A stretch of DNA of 32,013 nucleotides from Verrucomicrobiota bacterium (GTDB lineage: Bacteria; Verrucomicrobiota; Verrucomicrobiia; Verrucomicrobiales; DEV007), in assembly GCA_020627905.1 (NCBI GenBank), contig JAHDFZ010000011.1, forward strand, positions 1 to 32,013. Direction: 5' to 3'. The notes below the pieces were generated by a model. It did not search any database, was not told the DNA's origin, and saw nothing but the letters and a program-made list of their open reading frames with translations. Both the position numbers and the translations under genes were made by a program. How positions within the stretch are numbered: the stretch's first letter is position 1; every line of letters starts with the position of its first letter. Positions 19,622 through 29,421 of the stretch are shown in pieces.

Positions 19622-22600
19622 CGCGGAGATACAGAGAGCAGAACGGGAATGCTGTGGGTGAGACGGCCGGAGGGATCGCGCTGGGGCCGCATGAAGATCT
19701 GTGCCACTTTCTCCCGCCGATGCACGACTTTCCAGCGTTCCTGATCAAAAGCCTGCGCCTGCTCGACCTGCACGACGACATGGGCCCGGAAATTGCGACT
19801 GGATCGCTGTGTCAGGTTCAACACTCGGGAAAAAGGAGCCTCCCGCTCGGCATCGGTCGACGATCTCCGGTCATCCAGATCATCACCCTCCAGAGGCTGA
19901 GGCACGCCGCGATGGAGCGCGACTGATTCGGCAAAGACACGGGCCAGATGCGAGTCACTGACAAAAGGCCTGGCTCGCATGAGATCTGCGGCGATCAGAG
20001 GGATGCTCTCTTCCCGTAAATGATTCGACACGAAGGGCTCGCTCAAAACCGATGCATAGGCTGGCCCATAGGCATCGGAGTTCAGCCCCGTTCGCAGATG
20101 AGAAACGACAGCAGGGAATCGCAGCAGCAGCTCCATCTCCGTCTGGGTGGGGATTCCATTGATATTGAGCTTCCCATAGCTCCACTGATAATCGCCGCCA
20201 GCATGGAGTTCCGGCGAATAAATTCGACGAAAGGGAAGCTCTTTTGCACGCGTTTCATCGGCAGCAGACAGCGGCAGGAGATGTCGGCGAGGATCGGCCT
20301 GTTGGTAGAAATTCTCTTCTGACAGATTCACACTCTCCGTATCGCCTCCGGGAAAACCGACGTGGAAGAGATCTAGGAGGGCTGAGGCACGCAGACCGGG
20401 CTCATCAAAATTTTCGTGCTCCTTGCGCCCGATACGCAGGGTGTTCCCCCCACCCCACACATCGCTTGGCGAGGCATCCACTGGGATCGAATCCAGCATA
20501 GCCACCTGAGGCTTCCCATCGCCAGTTAATGCGGTCCATCGCCACGTAGAGTTCTTTGTCGGATTCTCAGCCATCCGCCACATCATGGGATCATGGATCC
20601 GACCCAGTTCTGCCACGGAGAAGAACCTCCCTTTATTCGACAGTTGATAGGGCGAGACCGCTCCCTCATTTGCCATAGCCCCCACGCGAGCTGCTACTTC
20701 GACCGGCGATTCTCCGTGATCAAAGAACACTCGGGGAAAAGGCGCGTCATGGCCCCCATCTGGCCAGTAGCGAGTGGCCACCTGAAAGTCATAACGATCC
20801 CGCCAATCCACCTTTCCGCTGTCGATGCGCGAGCGATGAGCATTCCGATAGCCCGGGGTGGCGTAAGAAATGTAGGACTGCACACTGGCCTGCGTGTTGA
20901 TATCTCCCATCCTGGCAGGTGAATACCACGACATCAGCGGGTCTCCCAGGTAGCTCCCCCGATCACTTCCTCTCGGGAAAAGCGCTGGCTCCGTGGCCGT
21001 GTATACAACATCCCCCGGCTGAAGGAGCACTCCACCTTTCCGCACCGGCTGCTTCAGCCGCAAACCGACCGACGACGGATCGAGCCCCGACCGATCGAAC
21101 CGCCGCCCAGCGGCATCCGTGACTTCATACCCCAGCTTCAGCACTGTAGACGACTGTCCGCGAAAATCCTGCACCACTGGACTAGGCGACGAGGTCCGAG
21201 GGAGATTCACCCGAAACCGCACCCGCCCCATTTCACGAACCTGAAAACCGCCTGGGTCGACTGCGATCTGATGGAGCTGTGTTTGCGTCGTATCCTCATC
21301 GATCACCCAGCTCCTGGTCAGTAGCGAACCTCCCTCAAGCCTGATTTTGTATTTTTCATGCCGGGAGAGAGGCATCAGAACGTTCTCCAATCTTGCTTCC
21401 TGATTGAACGGATTCCAGAACTCTGCGTAGACCTTCATCTCAAAGAACAACGTCCACTCATCATCTGGCGCCTCAAGATAACTGACAAAGTCCAGCCCGA
21501 GAAAAAGCTCGTTCACCAGAGGGAATGCATCGACGCCACGGAAGTCAGCTCCTGTCGTCGGAATGCTGTCCTCATCAGTATAATCCATAGCGCTGGCAGC
21601 CAGAGTGCGCAGATACGATACTTGCGAGGGTAGCCCGCCCCTGCGCCCGGCGGCGAAGTCAGGTAGATTCCTCGCGATGATATCGGCAAAGTCTTCTGGC
21701 GCAGAGCTGACCAGGCGGTTCAGCCGGTATGCAGGCGTCCCCTCATCAGCATACCCATGATGCAAGGGTATCAGTTTTCGTGTGAGATAAGAAGGAATCC
21801 CCGCGCGCAAATGCCCCTGTAAATCTCCACCACCATGGCCAGCCTCCAGAAGTCCCGCATAGGGATGACGGCTCCAGCCCTCAGCAGTGGAGCTCCATGG
21901 GACAAGAGCCAACTCCTTCGGAGAAAGCCCCCACTGCACAAAGTCATAAGCACGCTGCTGATTCGCCTCCGGCGTAAAGGAGTAAGAAAAGGGACCGCCG
22001 ACTTCTGTTGGAAGGATCACCCCTGCCTCTCCCCTGGGGTCCGCACGCTGAAAACCAAAAGCAGTTAATTGACCGGGCGAGCCTACCCCCACACCGCTCG
22101 CCGCCTGGTGCACCTGCGGATCAGGCAGGCCCTTCAAGTCCTCCAGCCAATAGGCGTAACGGACCCTGACATTCGGCTTCCCACTAAGGGGAACAATGAC
22201 AGATTCCACCGGGATACGCTCGCGCTCAGATAGGTAGCTCCCGTCTGCAGCTACTTGAGATGTCGGGTAGGGACGGATGAGCAGCGGATCCTGAGGCTCA
22301 TCATGCCGCAATGGGACGAGTGGGGTCTGCAGAAGCGAATAGCCGGTCTGCAGGTCGACCCTGTCAGGCTCAACCTTGCGGATATCGGCGCCTGAAAACA
22401 GCGGTAGGACGTTCACCACTTCCGGTTCGGTCTGAACAGAAAAAAGCGTCCGATAGGGTCCATCCGCTGATTCTACGATCCGACTCGCGATCAGAAAGTC
22501 ATCGTGAAAGGTGGCCCGTAGGAGCTTTGACTGAAGATCCGCAAAAGCGGCATCTTCTCCCAGACTCCCCTGTGACAGCCATTGATCATGGACAATATCC

Positions 22601-22734
22601 TTCTGCTGCCCCAGCCGGATCGCCAGAATAGCCGTAAGCACGATGATCGAGGCAGACACGATCATCAGGACAGATACGAGGGCCAGCCCTCGCGACGCTG
22701 ATCTGGACTGGGACTGCCGGAAGGAAACTCTCAC
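19618..22734 (-). CDS. Large GspK/PilX-like pseudopilin; Verru_Chthon cassette protein A
   Basis: RGLALVSVLMIVSASIIVLTAILAIRLGQQKD N-terminal helix without Glu at +5; very long C-terminal domain; GTG start at 22734 overlaps the upstream TGA (ORF track opens at 22842). Confidence 0.8.
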   Translation of the reverse strand: MRVSFRQSQSRSASRGLALVSVLMIVSASIIVLTAILAIRLGQQKDIVHDQWLSQGSLGEDAAFADLQSKLLRATFHDDFLIASRIVESADGPYRTLFSVQTEPEVVNVLPLFSGADIRKVEPDRVDLQTGYSLLQTPLVPLRHDEPQDPLLIRPYPTSQVAADGSYLSERERIPVESVIVPLSGKPNVRVRYAYWLEDLKGLPDPQVHQAASGVGVGSPGQLTAFGFQRADPRGEAGVILPTEVGGPFSYSFTPEANQQRAYDFVQWGLSPKELALVPWSSTAEGWSRHPYAGLLEAGHGGGDLQGHLRAGIPSYLTRKLIPLHHGYADEGTPAYRLNRLVSSAPEDFADIIARNLPDFAAGRRGGLPSQVSYLRTLAASAMDYTDEDSIPTTGADFRGVDAFPLVNELFLGLDFVSYLEAPDDEWTLFFEMKVYAEFWNPFNQEARLENVLMPLSRHEKYKIRLEGGSLLTRSWVIDEDTTQTQLHQIAVDPGGFQVREMGRVRFRVNLPRTSSPSPVVQDFRGQSSTVLKLGYEVTDAAGRRFDRSGLDPSSVGLRLKQPVRKGGVLLQPGDVVYTATEPALFPRGSDRGSYLGDPLMSWYSPARMGDINTQASVQSYISYATPGYRNAHRSRIDSGKVDWRDRYDFQVATRYWPDGGHDAPFPRVFFDHGESPVEVAARVGAMANEGAVSPYQLSNKGRFFSVAELGRIHDPMMWRMAENPTKNSTWRWTALTGDGKPQVAMLDSIPVDASPSDVWGGGNTLRIGRKEHENFDEPGLRASALLDLFHVGFPGGDTESVNLSEENFYQQADPRRHLLPLSAADETRAKELPFRRIYSPELHAGGDYQWSYGKLNINGIPTQTEMELLLRFPAVVSHLRTGLNSDAYGPAYASVLSEPFVSNHLREESIPLIAADLMRARPFVSDSHLARVFAESVALHRGVPQPLEGDDLDDRRSSTDAEREAPFSRVLNLTQRSSRNFRAHVVVQVEQAQAFDQERWKVVHRREKVAQIFMRPQRDPSGRLTHSIPVLLSVSPR

Positions 22735-23912
22735 GGAGTGTCGGGGAGGGTGATGATGAACGACTGCCTCAGCACGGATGCGGAGACCTCTGCCTGCTTC
22801 TGCGGGATCGGGAAGGCTCCGGTCTCCGAGAGACGAATCCACTCGTCGCCGGAGTCGAGATCTTCTGCGAGGTGTTTCGGCAGTGCTGCAATTGTCACCT
22901 CCACCAGATCAGGCTGGATGAAACAGGGCCATTCGGTCTGGGTCTGCAGCCCTATCTCCCGGTTCAGCCCCTTCGCATCGAGCCGGATCGGCATGCCCTG
23001 CGCATCCCGCACAAGCCCTCCCTCCTCTTCCCGCCTGTAGCGATAGGGGGTAGCGCGAAAGGTAAAGACATTCTCTACCAATACACGATCCGGCATCACC
23101 CAACTGTGTGATATACTGGACGGATCTGCTAGATCCTGCTGATCGGGCGGATATGGCGCTAGATCCGGCGGTGGCAAAACCAGAGAAGAAGGGCTCGCAA
23201 ACTCCGGCCATAGTGATGTGAGAGGCACCAGATCCGCTCCGTCTCGCGATCGGGCAAAGGCCAGTAGCCGCGGCTGGGATCGATTCATGAACAGCGATTG
23301 CCGGAAACTCCCCATCTCCTCAATCGCCGCGCCTGCACTGACACGCCCGATCATTTTGCCCTCGCAATAACGCAAAATCCCGTCTGCGCCAAAGTCTGTC
23401 GAATAGGAGCGGAAGGGCCGGAAGTGTCGATACAGGCTCAGCTTCTCCGATTCCCCGCGCGGCTGGGGAGAAGCCTGCGCCAGACCTACATAATAGGCTA
23501 CAATACCCGAGGTCGTAACGAAGCAAACGCGATCGCAGCTAGCGACAGCATTCCCGAAGGGCGAGGAGGACTCTATACCCTCCTCACGATTAAACTCCAT
23601 CAGCAGGGGGCGTTTGTTGTGCAGGTAGCGGCGCAGTGGCGAGGACACTCCCTCGCCGAGAGGGGTCCAGGGACTCGGCTCGGAGCTGTAGAGCTGAAGG
23701 AAATCACTCCTCACAAGATTCGCCGCCTCGCCCAATTGCTCCTCTATGATGGCTCCGTCACCCGCATCATCTAACTCGCCAACAATGAGGAAAAAGCCGC
23801 TACCTGCCACCCCCATAATGACCACAAACATGACCGTGGCCGTCAGCATCTCCAGTAGCGAAAACGCCGAACATCGCACTTGTCTATATAAAGCGGTTTC
23901 TGTTCTCATCAC
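22731..23912 (-). CDS. GspJ/PilW-like prepilin; Verru_Chthon cassette protein C
   Basis: CSAFSLLEMLTATVMFVVIMGVAGSGFFLIVGELDD; 4-nt overlap with the upstream gene. Confidence 0.82.
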   Translation of the reverse strand: MMRTETALYRQVRCSAFSLLEMLTATVMFVVIMGVAGSGFFLIVGELDDAGDGAIIEEQLGEAANLVRSDFLQLYSSEPSPWTPLGEGVSSPLRRYLHNKRPLLMEFNREEGIESSSPFGNAVASCDRVCFVTTSGIVAYYVGLAQASPQPRGESEKLSLYRHFRPFRSYSTDFGADGILRYCEGKMIGRVSAGAAIEEMGSFRQSLFMNRSQPRLLAFARSRDGADLVPLTSLWPEFASPSSLVLPPPDLAPYPPDQQDLADPSSISHSWVMPDRVLVENVFTFRATPYRYRREEEGGLVRDAQGMPIRLDAKGLNREIGLQTQTEWPCFIQPDLVEVTIAALPKHLAEDLDSGDEWIRLSETGAFPIPQKQAEVSASVLRQSFIITLPDTP

Positions 23913-24442
23913 TTCGTCGGGACAGGAGAAACCTGAGGGAGGGTCAGGGGAAACACGCGAGCAGTCCTCGATCCTGCGGGAGCAGTAACTGGTTCCTCGA
24001 TCGACACCTCAAAACGAGCCTCGGGCACATGCTCGTTCTCCATGGCATTTCGACGACTGATCGAGACCAGGAAAGATGGCTTTGTCTCAGCGCCAACTCC
24101 GGAGGCATAAGCTCTCTCATCGCTCAGGTAAAGAAACTCACCACCCCGGCTCATTAACAGGACTACATCGCCTCCGCCCCGCGGCCCCAGCCAGGCGGTC
24201 TCCTGCCCTAGATCCAGGCGCCAGTCCTCCATATCAAAATCAGGCTGTATGCCACGACGTAGCTGTCTCAGCACATGATAGTAGGCAGCTTCTGACTCCC
24301 TCTTTTCCACTCCCTGGCGGCTATCCCCCAAAGCAAGCAGCATCGTCAGCAAAGCAGCTGAAAGAATTGACATTGTGAAGAGGACTTCCGTAAGAGTAAA
24401 CCCCTCTCTTTCGGCCCCATCCGCATGCAGGCACACTCTCAT
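23909..24442 (-). CDS. GspI/PilV-like prepilin; Verru_Chthon cassette protein B
   Basis: EREGFTLTEVLFTMSILSAALLTMLLALGDSRQG class III signal; ATGA overlap with the upstream gene. Confidence 0.82.
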   Translation of the reverse strand: MRVCLHADGAEREGFTLTEVLFTMSILSAALLTMLLALGDSRQGVEKRESEAAYYHVLRQLRRGIQPDFDMEDWRLDLGQETAWLGPRGGGDVVLLMSRGGEFLYLSDERAYASGVGAETKPSFLVSISRRNAMENEHVPEARFEVSIEEPVTAPAGSRTARVFPLTLPQVSPVPTK

Positions 24443-25095
24443 CGCTCTAACTCGACCAACCTCGCTTTTCGGGTTTGAGGGTGGATGAGGATAAGCTGCG
24501 CATTGCTTTCATCACCGACCATTCCACTACCACGGAAAGGCTGGAAACTTCCCCGTTCATTCAGCTCCCCCCGACCAATCGCAAACGCAGGAGCCGCCAA
24601 TGCCGCCTTCTCATCGCCTGGGAGAACCTCTACCGCCAGCATCTCAACTGACTGAATCTCACTAGACCCGGCCATTCGCGCCCGAACCTCCACCCTCTCT
24701 GATGCATCATGGAGAGTCTGCAAACGATGCGGAGGCCGAAAGGCAATGTGGGAACGATCGAGAAAGTAGAACTCATCTGGTAAGGTAACCCAGGCGCTCG
24801 TCTGCTCCCATTGATGACCCTCCTTCGCGAAGGTCGCATAGCTGCGCAGAGCAAGGTTTCCCATGCCCCTCTGCTCACTTGGGAATCCGATGAGCGATGG
24901 TTCTCGGGTCAGCGCAGCCTCTTTCACCGCACGATTCCAAAAGGAGACGAACTGCTGCGCAGCCGAACGTGCCCCAATTGTAGTGCTGAAGAATTGGGGA
25001 AGGGTAAAAGCGAAGACGATCCCAAGGACAACGAGGACCGCCAACAGCTCTATCAGGCTGAAGGCGCGTTGTATGTTCAGGTATCGGGGAGACAT
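24439..25095 (-). CDS. GspH/FimT-like prepilin; Verru_Chthon cassette protein D
   Basis: QRAFSLIELLAVLVVLGIVFAFTLPQFFSTTIGARSAAQQFVSFWNRAVKEAALTR. Confidence 0.82.
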   Translation of the reverse strand: MSPRYLNIQRAFSLIELLAVLVVLGIVFAFTLPQFFSTTIGARSAAQQFVSFWNRAVKEAALTREPSLIGFPSEQRGMGNLALRSYATFAKEGHQWEQTSAWVTLPDEFYFLDRSHIAFRPPHRLQTLHDASERVEVRARMAGSSEIQSVEMLAVEVLPGDEKAALAAPAFAIGRGELNERGSFQPFRGSGMVGDESNAQLILIHPQTRKARLVELER

Positions 25096-25133
25096 CGGCG
25101 AGAGTAAGTATCAACCGCCTCCACCATTTCAAG

Positions 25134-26573
25134 CTATTCAGATAGCTTTTCGACCATCACTTTCAGGTGCTCTATGTAGTCCGCCTCAAAAGTCTCCTTC
25201 GAAACACCGAAGACTTTTTCTATATCTGTGATCTTGACCTCATGTGTCTCTTTTGAGTGAGCGATGACGTTGTCCAATGAGCCTTCGTAACTGGGATGGT
25301 CAGCCAGCATATCTACTAAAGCCGCCGCCTGCCAATAGCTGGATAGACTCACCCGCTCCATTCCCAGCAGACTGACCGGCGAAAGATATACTCCCGAGCC
25401 GCCATCGAGGTAGTTCTGGATCGCACCCTTCAGTCCGACCGAAAACATGTCATCCTGGATGAGCGACGCCACTCCCTCCTGAAGCCATCCATTGCGGGAG
25501 GGGATCCGCGCATGCAACTCGACTAGAGCGTGGATGTATTCATGAATGAATACAGGACGTATGGGCGTTTCCTCACTTCCGGAACTAGAAAACGCATACC
25601 CATCGAAAGAATACCCTCCTGCTTGAGGGGCAGCCGCACCAGCCATTTGAGCCTCTGCTACCTTCGGGACCAGTCGCTGGTATTCCTCATGCTCATTTGT
25701 GATGATAAGTGTGGGCTTCTGACCCTGCGTAGGAGTTTTGAAAAAACTCGGAAATCTCTCCCGCACAGCTTTGTCAGCCTCCTTCAGCTTCTTTGCTAGC
25801 TCGTCTAGATCGCCCTGCTGATCACCAGCCAGGATGATAAATTGTTCAGTTTCAATCAGCTGTGTGTTGAGGTTCGGAAGTGTTTCAGCGACAAAAGATT
25901 GCCAATCAGCTCCAGTCATGTAAGGGGCGTGCGCCTTCTCGCTTCGAAGCAATTTGATCGCCCCCAGGGAAACCTCTCCAGGAGTGCGGAACCCAACGGA
26001 CATAAACGAAACGTCGAACCAGGAAGGGGTCAAAGTGCCTTCCTTTCGGAACCACTTGAGAGGAAGGCGATAGGCCTTCCAACCTGTGTGATCTACAGGG
26101 AGCTTGCGCCATAAGCGAGAAGGGAAACGCTCGATATGAAATCCCACCTCAAGGACCAATTCGGTGCCCGCAGCCGTATCGGGCCGATGGATCCAAAGCT
26201 CGACTTCACCAAAATTCAAGATATCGCTATCTATCTGAGCCCTCTGCCCAAAAAAGACCGAGCGGCCTTCCTCCGCCGTTATGCTCACCACGTGTGACCC
26301 CTCCATTTCCGAGGGTGCCGAAGACGGTCTCTCTGCCCTCTTGATCTTTAGAGCGCCCTGAGCACGCCAAAAGTTAGATAGTCCGGGAGAATCGAAATTA
26401 TCGACGCGCAGGGAGCGCGGCTCGATCGCTGGCTTCTCAGGCTTCTTTACAGAAGCTTCCTTCGCTGCAGTTTCGTCGACCGTTTCTTCGAGCGGCTTAT
26501 CCGCTTTCTTGCAGTGCGAGAGAAAAAGAGTGACCAGCGTCAAAAAAGGCAGGGTGAAAAGTAAGCGTTTCAT
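25134..26573 (-). CDS. Predicted lipoprotein with HExxH zinc-metallopeptidase motif (gluzincin/peptidase MA-like)
   Basis: Lipobox LFLSHC; HEYIHALVELHARIPSRNGWLQEGVASLIQDDMF (HEYIH plus downstream GWLQEG). The gap to the downstream pseudopilin gene is only 38 nt. Confidence 0.75.
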   Translation of the reverse strand: MKRLLFTLPFLTLVTLFLSHCKKADKPLEETVDETAAKEASVKKPEKPAIEPRSLRVDNFDSPGLSNFWRAQGALKIKRAERPSSAPSEMEGSHVVSITAEEGRSVFFGQRAQIDSDILNFGEVELWIHRPDTAAGTELVLEVGFHIERFPSRLWRKLPVDHTGWKAYRLPLKWFRKEGTLTPSWFDVSFMSVGFRTPGEVSLGAIKLLRSEKAHAPYMTGADWQSFVAETLPNLNTQLIETEQFIILAGDQQGDLDELAKKLKEADKAVRERFPSFFKTPTQGQKPTLIITNEHEEYQRLVPKVAEAQMAGAAAPQAGGYSFDGYAFSSSGSEETPIRPVFIHEYIHALVELHARIPSRNGWLQEGVASLIQDDMFSVGLKGAIQNYLDGGSGVYLSPVSLLGMERVSLSSYWQAAALVDMLADHPSYEGSLDNVIAHSKETHEVKITDIEKVFGVSKETFEADYIEHLKVMVEKLSE

Positions 26574-26696
26574 AAAAGGAAGAGGTCAGCTGTAGATTGA
26601 AATATCGGATAGAGCCACGACTATAGAAGAGCAAAACACAGGTGACAACCAACATTGACAGGACGTAATCACCTGCCCCTTAGCGACGTCGTTCCT

Positions 26697-27791
26697 ATGA
26701 TCCTCGAAAGCCTCCAGCTTCATCAATTCCGCTGCTTTACAGGCGCGGCCTTGCATCTGGACGAGGGCGGGGCTGTTTTTCTCGGCGACAACGCCCAGGG
26801 CAAGACCTCGCTTCTTGAGGCCATGTGCATCCTCCTGCGGCTCCAGAGCCCTCGCACATCGCAGCTGGCCGATTGCGCGCAGTTCGGTATGAGCGGCTTT
26901 CGCTTGAGCGGGGCTGTTCGCAATTCTGAAGATCAGAATAGGCTGGAGGTGCAGCATCTTTCAGGACGTCGCCAGTTCGCTGTCGACGGAGAACGGCAGA
27001 AACGGTCCCCCGACTTCCTGCGCTACAGCGCCCGCGTCGTCTGGATGGGAAATGAGGACCTCACTCTCGTCCGTGGGGGTGGCGAGGGCAGGAGACGCTC
27101 CCTCGACTTTGCTGCCGGCCAGCTATTCCCCGGCTACCGCGCTGCTGCTAAGGCTTATGAAAAGGCGCTGCGTTCACGGAATTTCCTCCTGAAAAAGAAC
27201 GCGAATCCCAGTTGGCAGCAGATCGATGCCTACACTGCCTTATTAGAGGAGCACGGGCGCATCATCATGACCTTCCGCAATGAGCTGATCGAGCGTCTGC
27301 GCCCACACGTTCAGATCGCTTACGAGGCGATCAGTCAGAAACGATCAGAGACCATCGGCTTCTCCTACAAGAACGGCTCAGGCGAGGATGGGAACCTGCT
27401 GCAGAAACTAGCGGACTCCCGCACAGAGGAACTCCGCCGCCGCCAGACGGCCGCCGGCCCGCATCGAGATGATCTCGCGCTGCTGCTCGGGGACATGCCG
27501 ATCGCCCGCTTCGGGAGCGAAGGCCAGCAGCGGACCATGGCCCTCGCCTTGAAGCTCGGCCAGGCCCTGCTGTTTCAGGATATCTGCCGGACTCCCCCCA
27601 TCCTGCTTATCGATGACATCTTCGGTGAACTCGACTCCAGCCGCCGAAATGCCCTCATGAAGGCCTGGCCCAAGGGATCGCAGAAGATGCTGACAACCAC
27701 CAATCTCAACTGGCTAGACGATGCGGATCTCGATCTTGCTCAGTTCGACGTCCGCGAGGCCACTCTACACTCCCGAGAACCAATCAGCTAA
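26697..27791 (+). CDS. recF: DNA replication and repair protein RecF
   Basis: MILESLQLHQFRCFTGAALHLDEGGAVFLGDNAQGKTSLLEAM (Walker A); GSEGQQRTMALALKLGQA signature; PPILLIDDIFGELDSSRR (Walker B). Confidence 0.95.
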   Translation: MILESLQLHQFRCFTGAALHLDEGGAVFLGDNAQGKTSLLEAMCILLRLQSPRTSQLADCAQFGMSGFRLSGAVRNSEDQNRLEVQHLSGRRQFAVDGERQKRSPDFLRYSARVVWMGNEDLTLVRGGGEGRRRSLDFAAGQLFPGYRAAAKAYEKALRSRNFLLKKNANPSWQQIDAYTALLEEHGRIIMTFRNELIERLRPHVQIAYEAISQKRSETIGFSYKNGSGEDGNLLQKLADSRTEELRRRQTAAGPHRDDLALLLGDMPIARFGSEGQQRTMALALKLGQALLFQDICRTPPILLIDDIFGELDSSRRNALMKAWPKGSQKMLTTTNLNWLDDADLDLAQFDVREATLHSREPIS

Positions 27792-27802
27792 TTCTATCAC
27801 CC

Positions 27803-28447
27803 ATGAAAAACCCCAAACTCCAGACCGCCACCCTATACGGCATTCTTGATACCGGTTACTGCGATGCCTCCGCTTTCGCCAGAACGGCAGCAGAAATGGC
27901 CGAGGGCGGGATCGACATCGTGCAGCTGCGGGCCAAGGGCGCCGATGAACAAGACATCCTCAACTGGGCAAAACTCCTCAAACCGATTTTCGCAGATCAT
28001 CAGGTTCCCTTCATCATTAACGACTTCCCGCAGATCGCAGCCGAAATCGGGGCAGACGGCATTCACGTGGGTCAGGATGATCAATCGATGGATGACGTCC
28101 GCACCATCGTGGGAGATGACATGATCGTGGGCCGATCGACCCACTCCGTCGAGCAAGCTGCAGCAGCCGCAGCCGACGAGCGAACAGACTATATCGGCTT
28201 CGGGCCCCTGTTTGCCACCCCGACAAAGCCGACTTATCAGCCCATCGGCACCGCCGAGATCGCCGCCGTGCACAGGGAGCATCCCGAACTGCCCATTTTC
28301 TGCATCGGTGGGATCAAGAAGGAGAACACGCCCTCTGTCATAAAAGCTGGGGCAAAACGTGTCGTCATTGTGTCTGGGATCTTGCAAGCACCCTCGATCT
28401 CTGCTTACGTCCGCGAAACAAAGTCGATCCTCTCAGCCGGATCCTAG
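27803..28447 (+). CDS. thiE: Thiamine-phosphate synthase
   Basis: DIVQLRAKG, FIINDFPQIAAEIGADGIHVGQDD, VGRSTHSVEQAAAA, DYIGFGPLFATPTK, PIFCIGGI. Confidence 0.93.
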   Translation: MKNPKLQTATLYGILDTGYCDASAFARTAAEMAEGGIDIVQLRAKGADEQDILNWAKLLKPIFADHQVPFIINDFPQIAAEIGADGIHVGQDDQSMDDVRTIVGDDMIVGRSTHSVEQAAAAAADERTDYIGFGPLFATPTKPTYQPIGTAEIAAVHREHPELPIFCIGGIKKENTPSVIKAGAKRVVIVSGILQAPSISAYVRETKSILSAGS

Positions 28448-28471
28448 CCTCCATCTGTATCAGTATTTATC

Positions 28472-29383
28472 ATGAGTGTCCTCGTCTCAGGATCCATCGC
28501 TATCGATCACGTCAAAACGCAGAAAGCAGCTAAAGAAAATCTCCTTGGCGGCTCCGCCTCCTACGCGGCTATTGCGTCACGACTTTTCGCACCTACCGGC
28601 CTCGTAGCGATCGTCGGGAAGGACTTCCCGGAGGAACACATGGCCCTCCTCAAAGGTCATGACATCGATGTCAGCGGGATCGAAGTCAGCGATGGTGACA
28701 CCTTCCGCTGGCACGGTGAATACATGGAGGACATGAACGAGCGCGAGACCTTGGATGTAGCGCTCAATGTCCTGGAATCCTGGCAACCCAAGGTTTCCGA
28801 CGAACTTCAGCAGTCCACCTCCATCAATCTGCTGGCCAACGCACACCCGCTGAATCAGCTCGCCGTCATTGAGCAGCTGGGCGACAAACCGGCCTTCACT
28901 ATCGCCGACACCATGGATCTCTGGATCCAGATCGCTCGTGATGACCTATCCAAGGTCCTCCAGGAAGTTGACCTCCTTGTGCTGAACGATACCGAAGCCA
29001 AGCTACTCATGGAGACCACCAATCTCGTCGAGGCAGGCCGCAAAATGCGGGACCTGGGCCCTGACTACATCATTATCAAAAAAGGCGAGCACGGTGCCAT
29101 GATCTTCGGCGACGGCGAGTTTTTCACGGCTCCAGCCTTCCCTCTGGATGAGGTTTTTGACCCCACCGGTGCGGGCGATAGCTTCATCGGTGGATTTGCC
29201 GGCTATCTCAGCAGCCTCGGCAAAGCGGAGTTTAACTTTGATGACCTGAAGCAGGCGCTGGCGCACGGGACAATCGCCGCCAGCTTCACCTGTGAGAGCT
29301 TCAGCACGCACGCCCTCGATGAGTTGGAGAAGAGCACTTTCGATAAGCGCTTCGCGGACTATCTTTCTTACTGCCAGCTTTAA
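28472..29383 (+). CDS. PfkB-family carbohydrate/nucleoside kinase
   Basis: GGSASYAAIASRLFAPTGLVAIVGKDF; DLLVLNDTEAKLL; YIIIKKGEHGAMIF; FDPTGAGDSFIGGFAGYL signature. Confidence 0.93.
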   Translation: MSVLVSGSIAIDHVKTQKAAKENLLGGSASYAAIASRLFAPTGLVAIVGKDFPEEHMALLKGHDIDVSGIEVSDGDTFRWHGEYMEDMNERETLDVALNVLESWQPKVSDELQQSTSINLLANAHPLNQLAVIEQLGDKPAFTIADTMDLWIQIARDDLSKVLQEVDLLVLNDTEAKLLMETTNLVEAGRKMRDLGPDYIIIKKGEHGAMIFGDGEFFTAPAFPLDEVFDPTGAGDSFIGGFAGYLSSLGKAEFNFDDLKQALAHGTIAASFTCESFSTHALDELEKSTFDKRFADYLSYCQL

Positions 29384-29421
29384 CGCCTGTCAGAGAACGG
29401 ACGAACGAGTCACACAGCAAG

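Noticed and set aside
25132-25147. agctat-tcag-atagct hairpin at the end of the HExxH lipoprotein gene
   Set aside because: Perfect but short, overlaps the stop codon and has no T-run on the transcribed strand; not convincing as a terminator.
27833-28387. 184-aa minus-strand ORF antisense to thiE
   Set aside because: Shadow ORF of a clear thiE gene.
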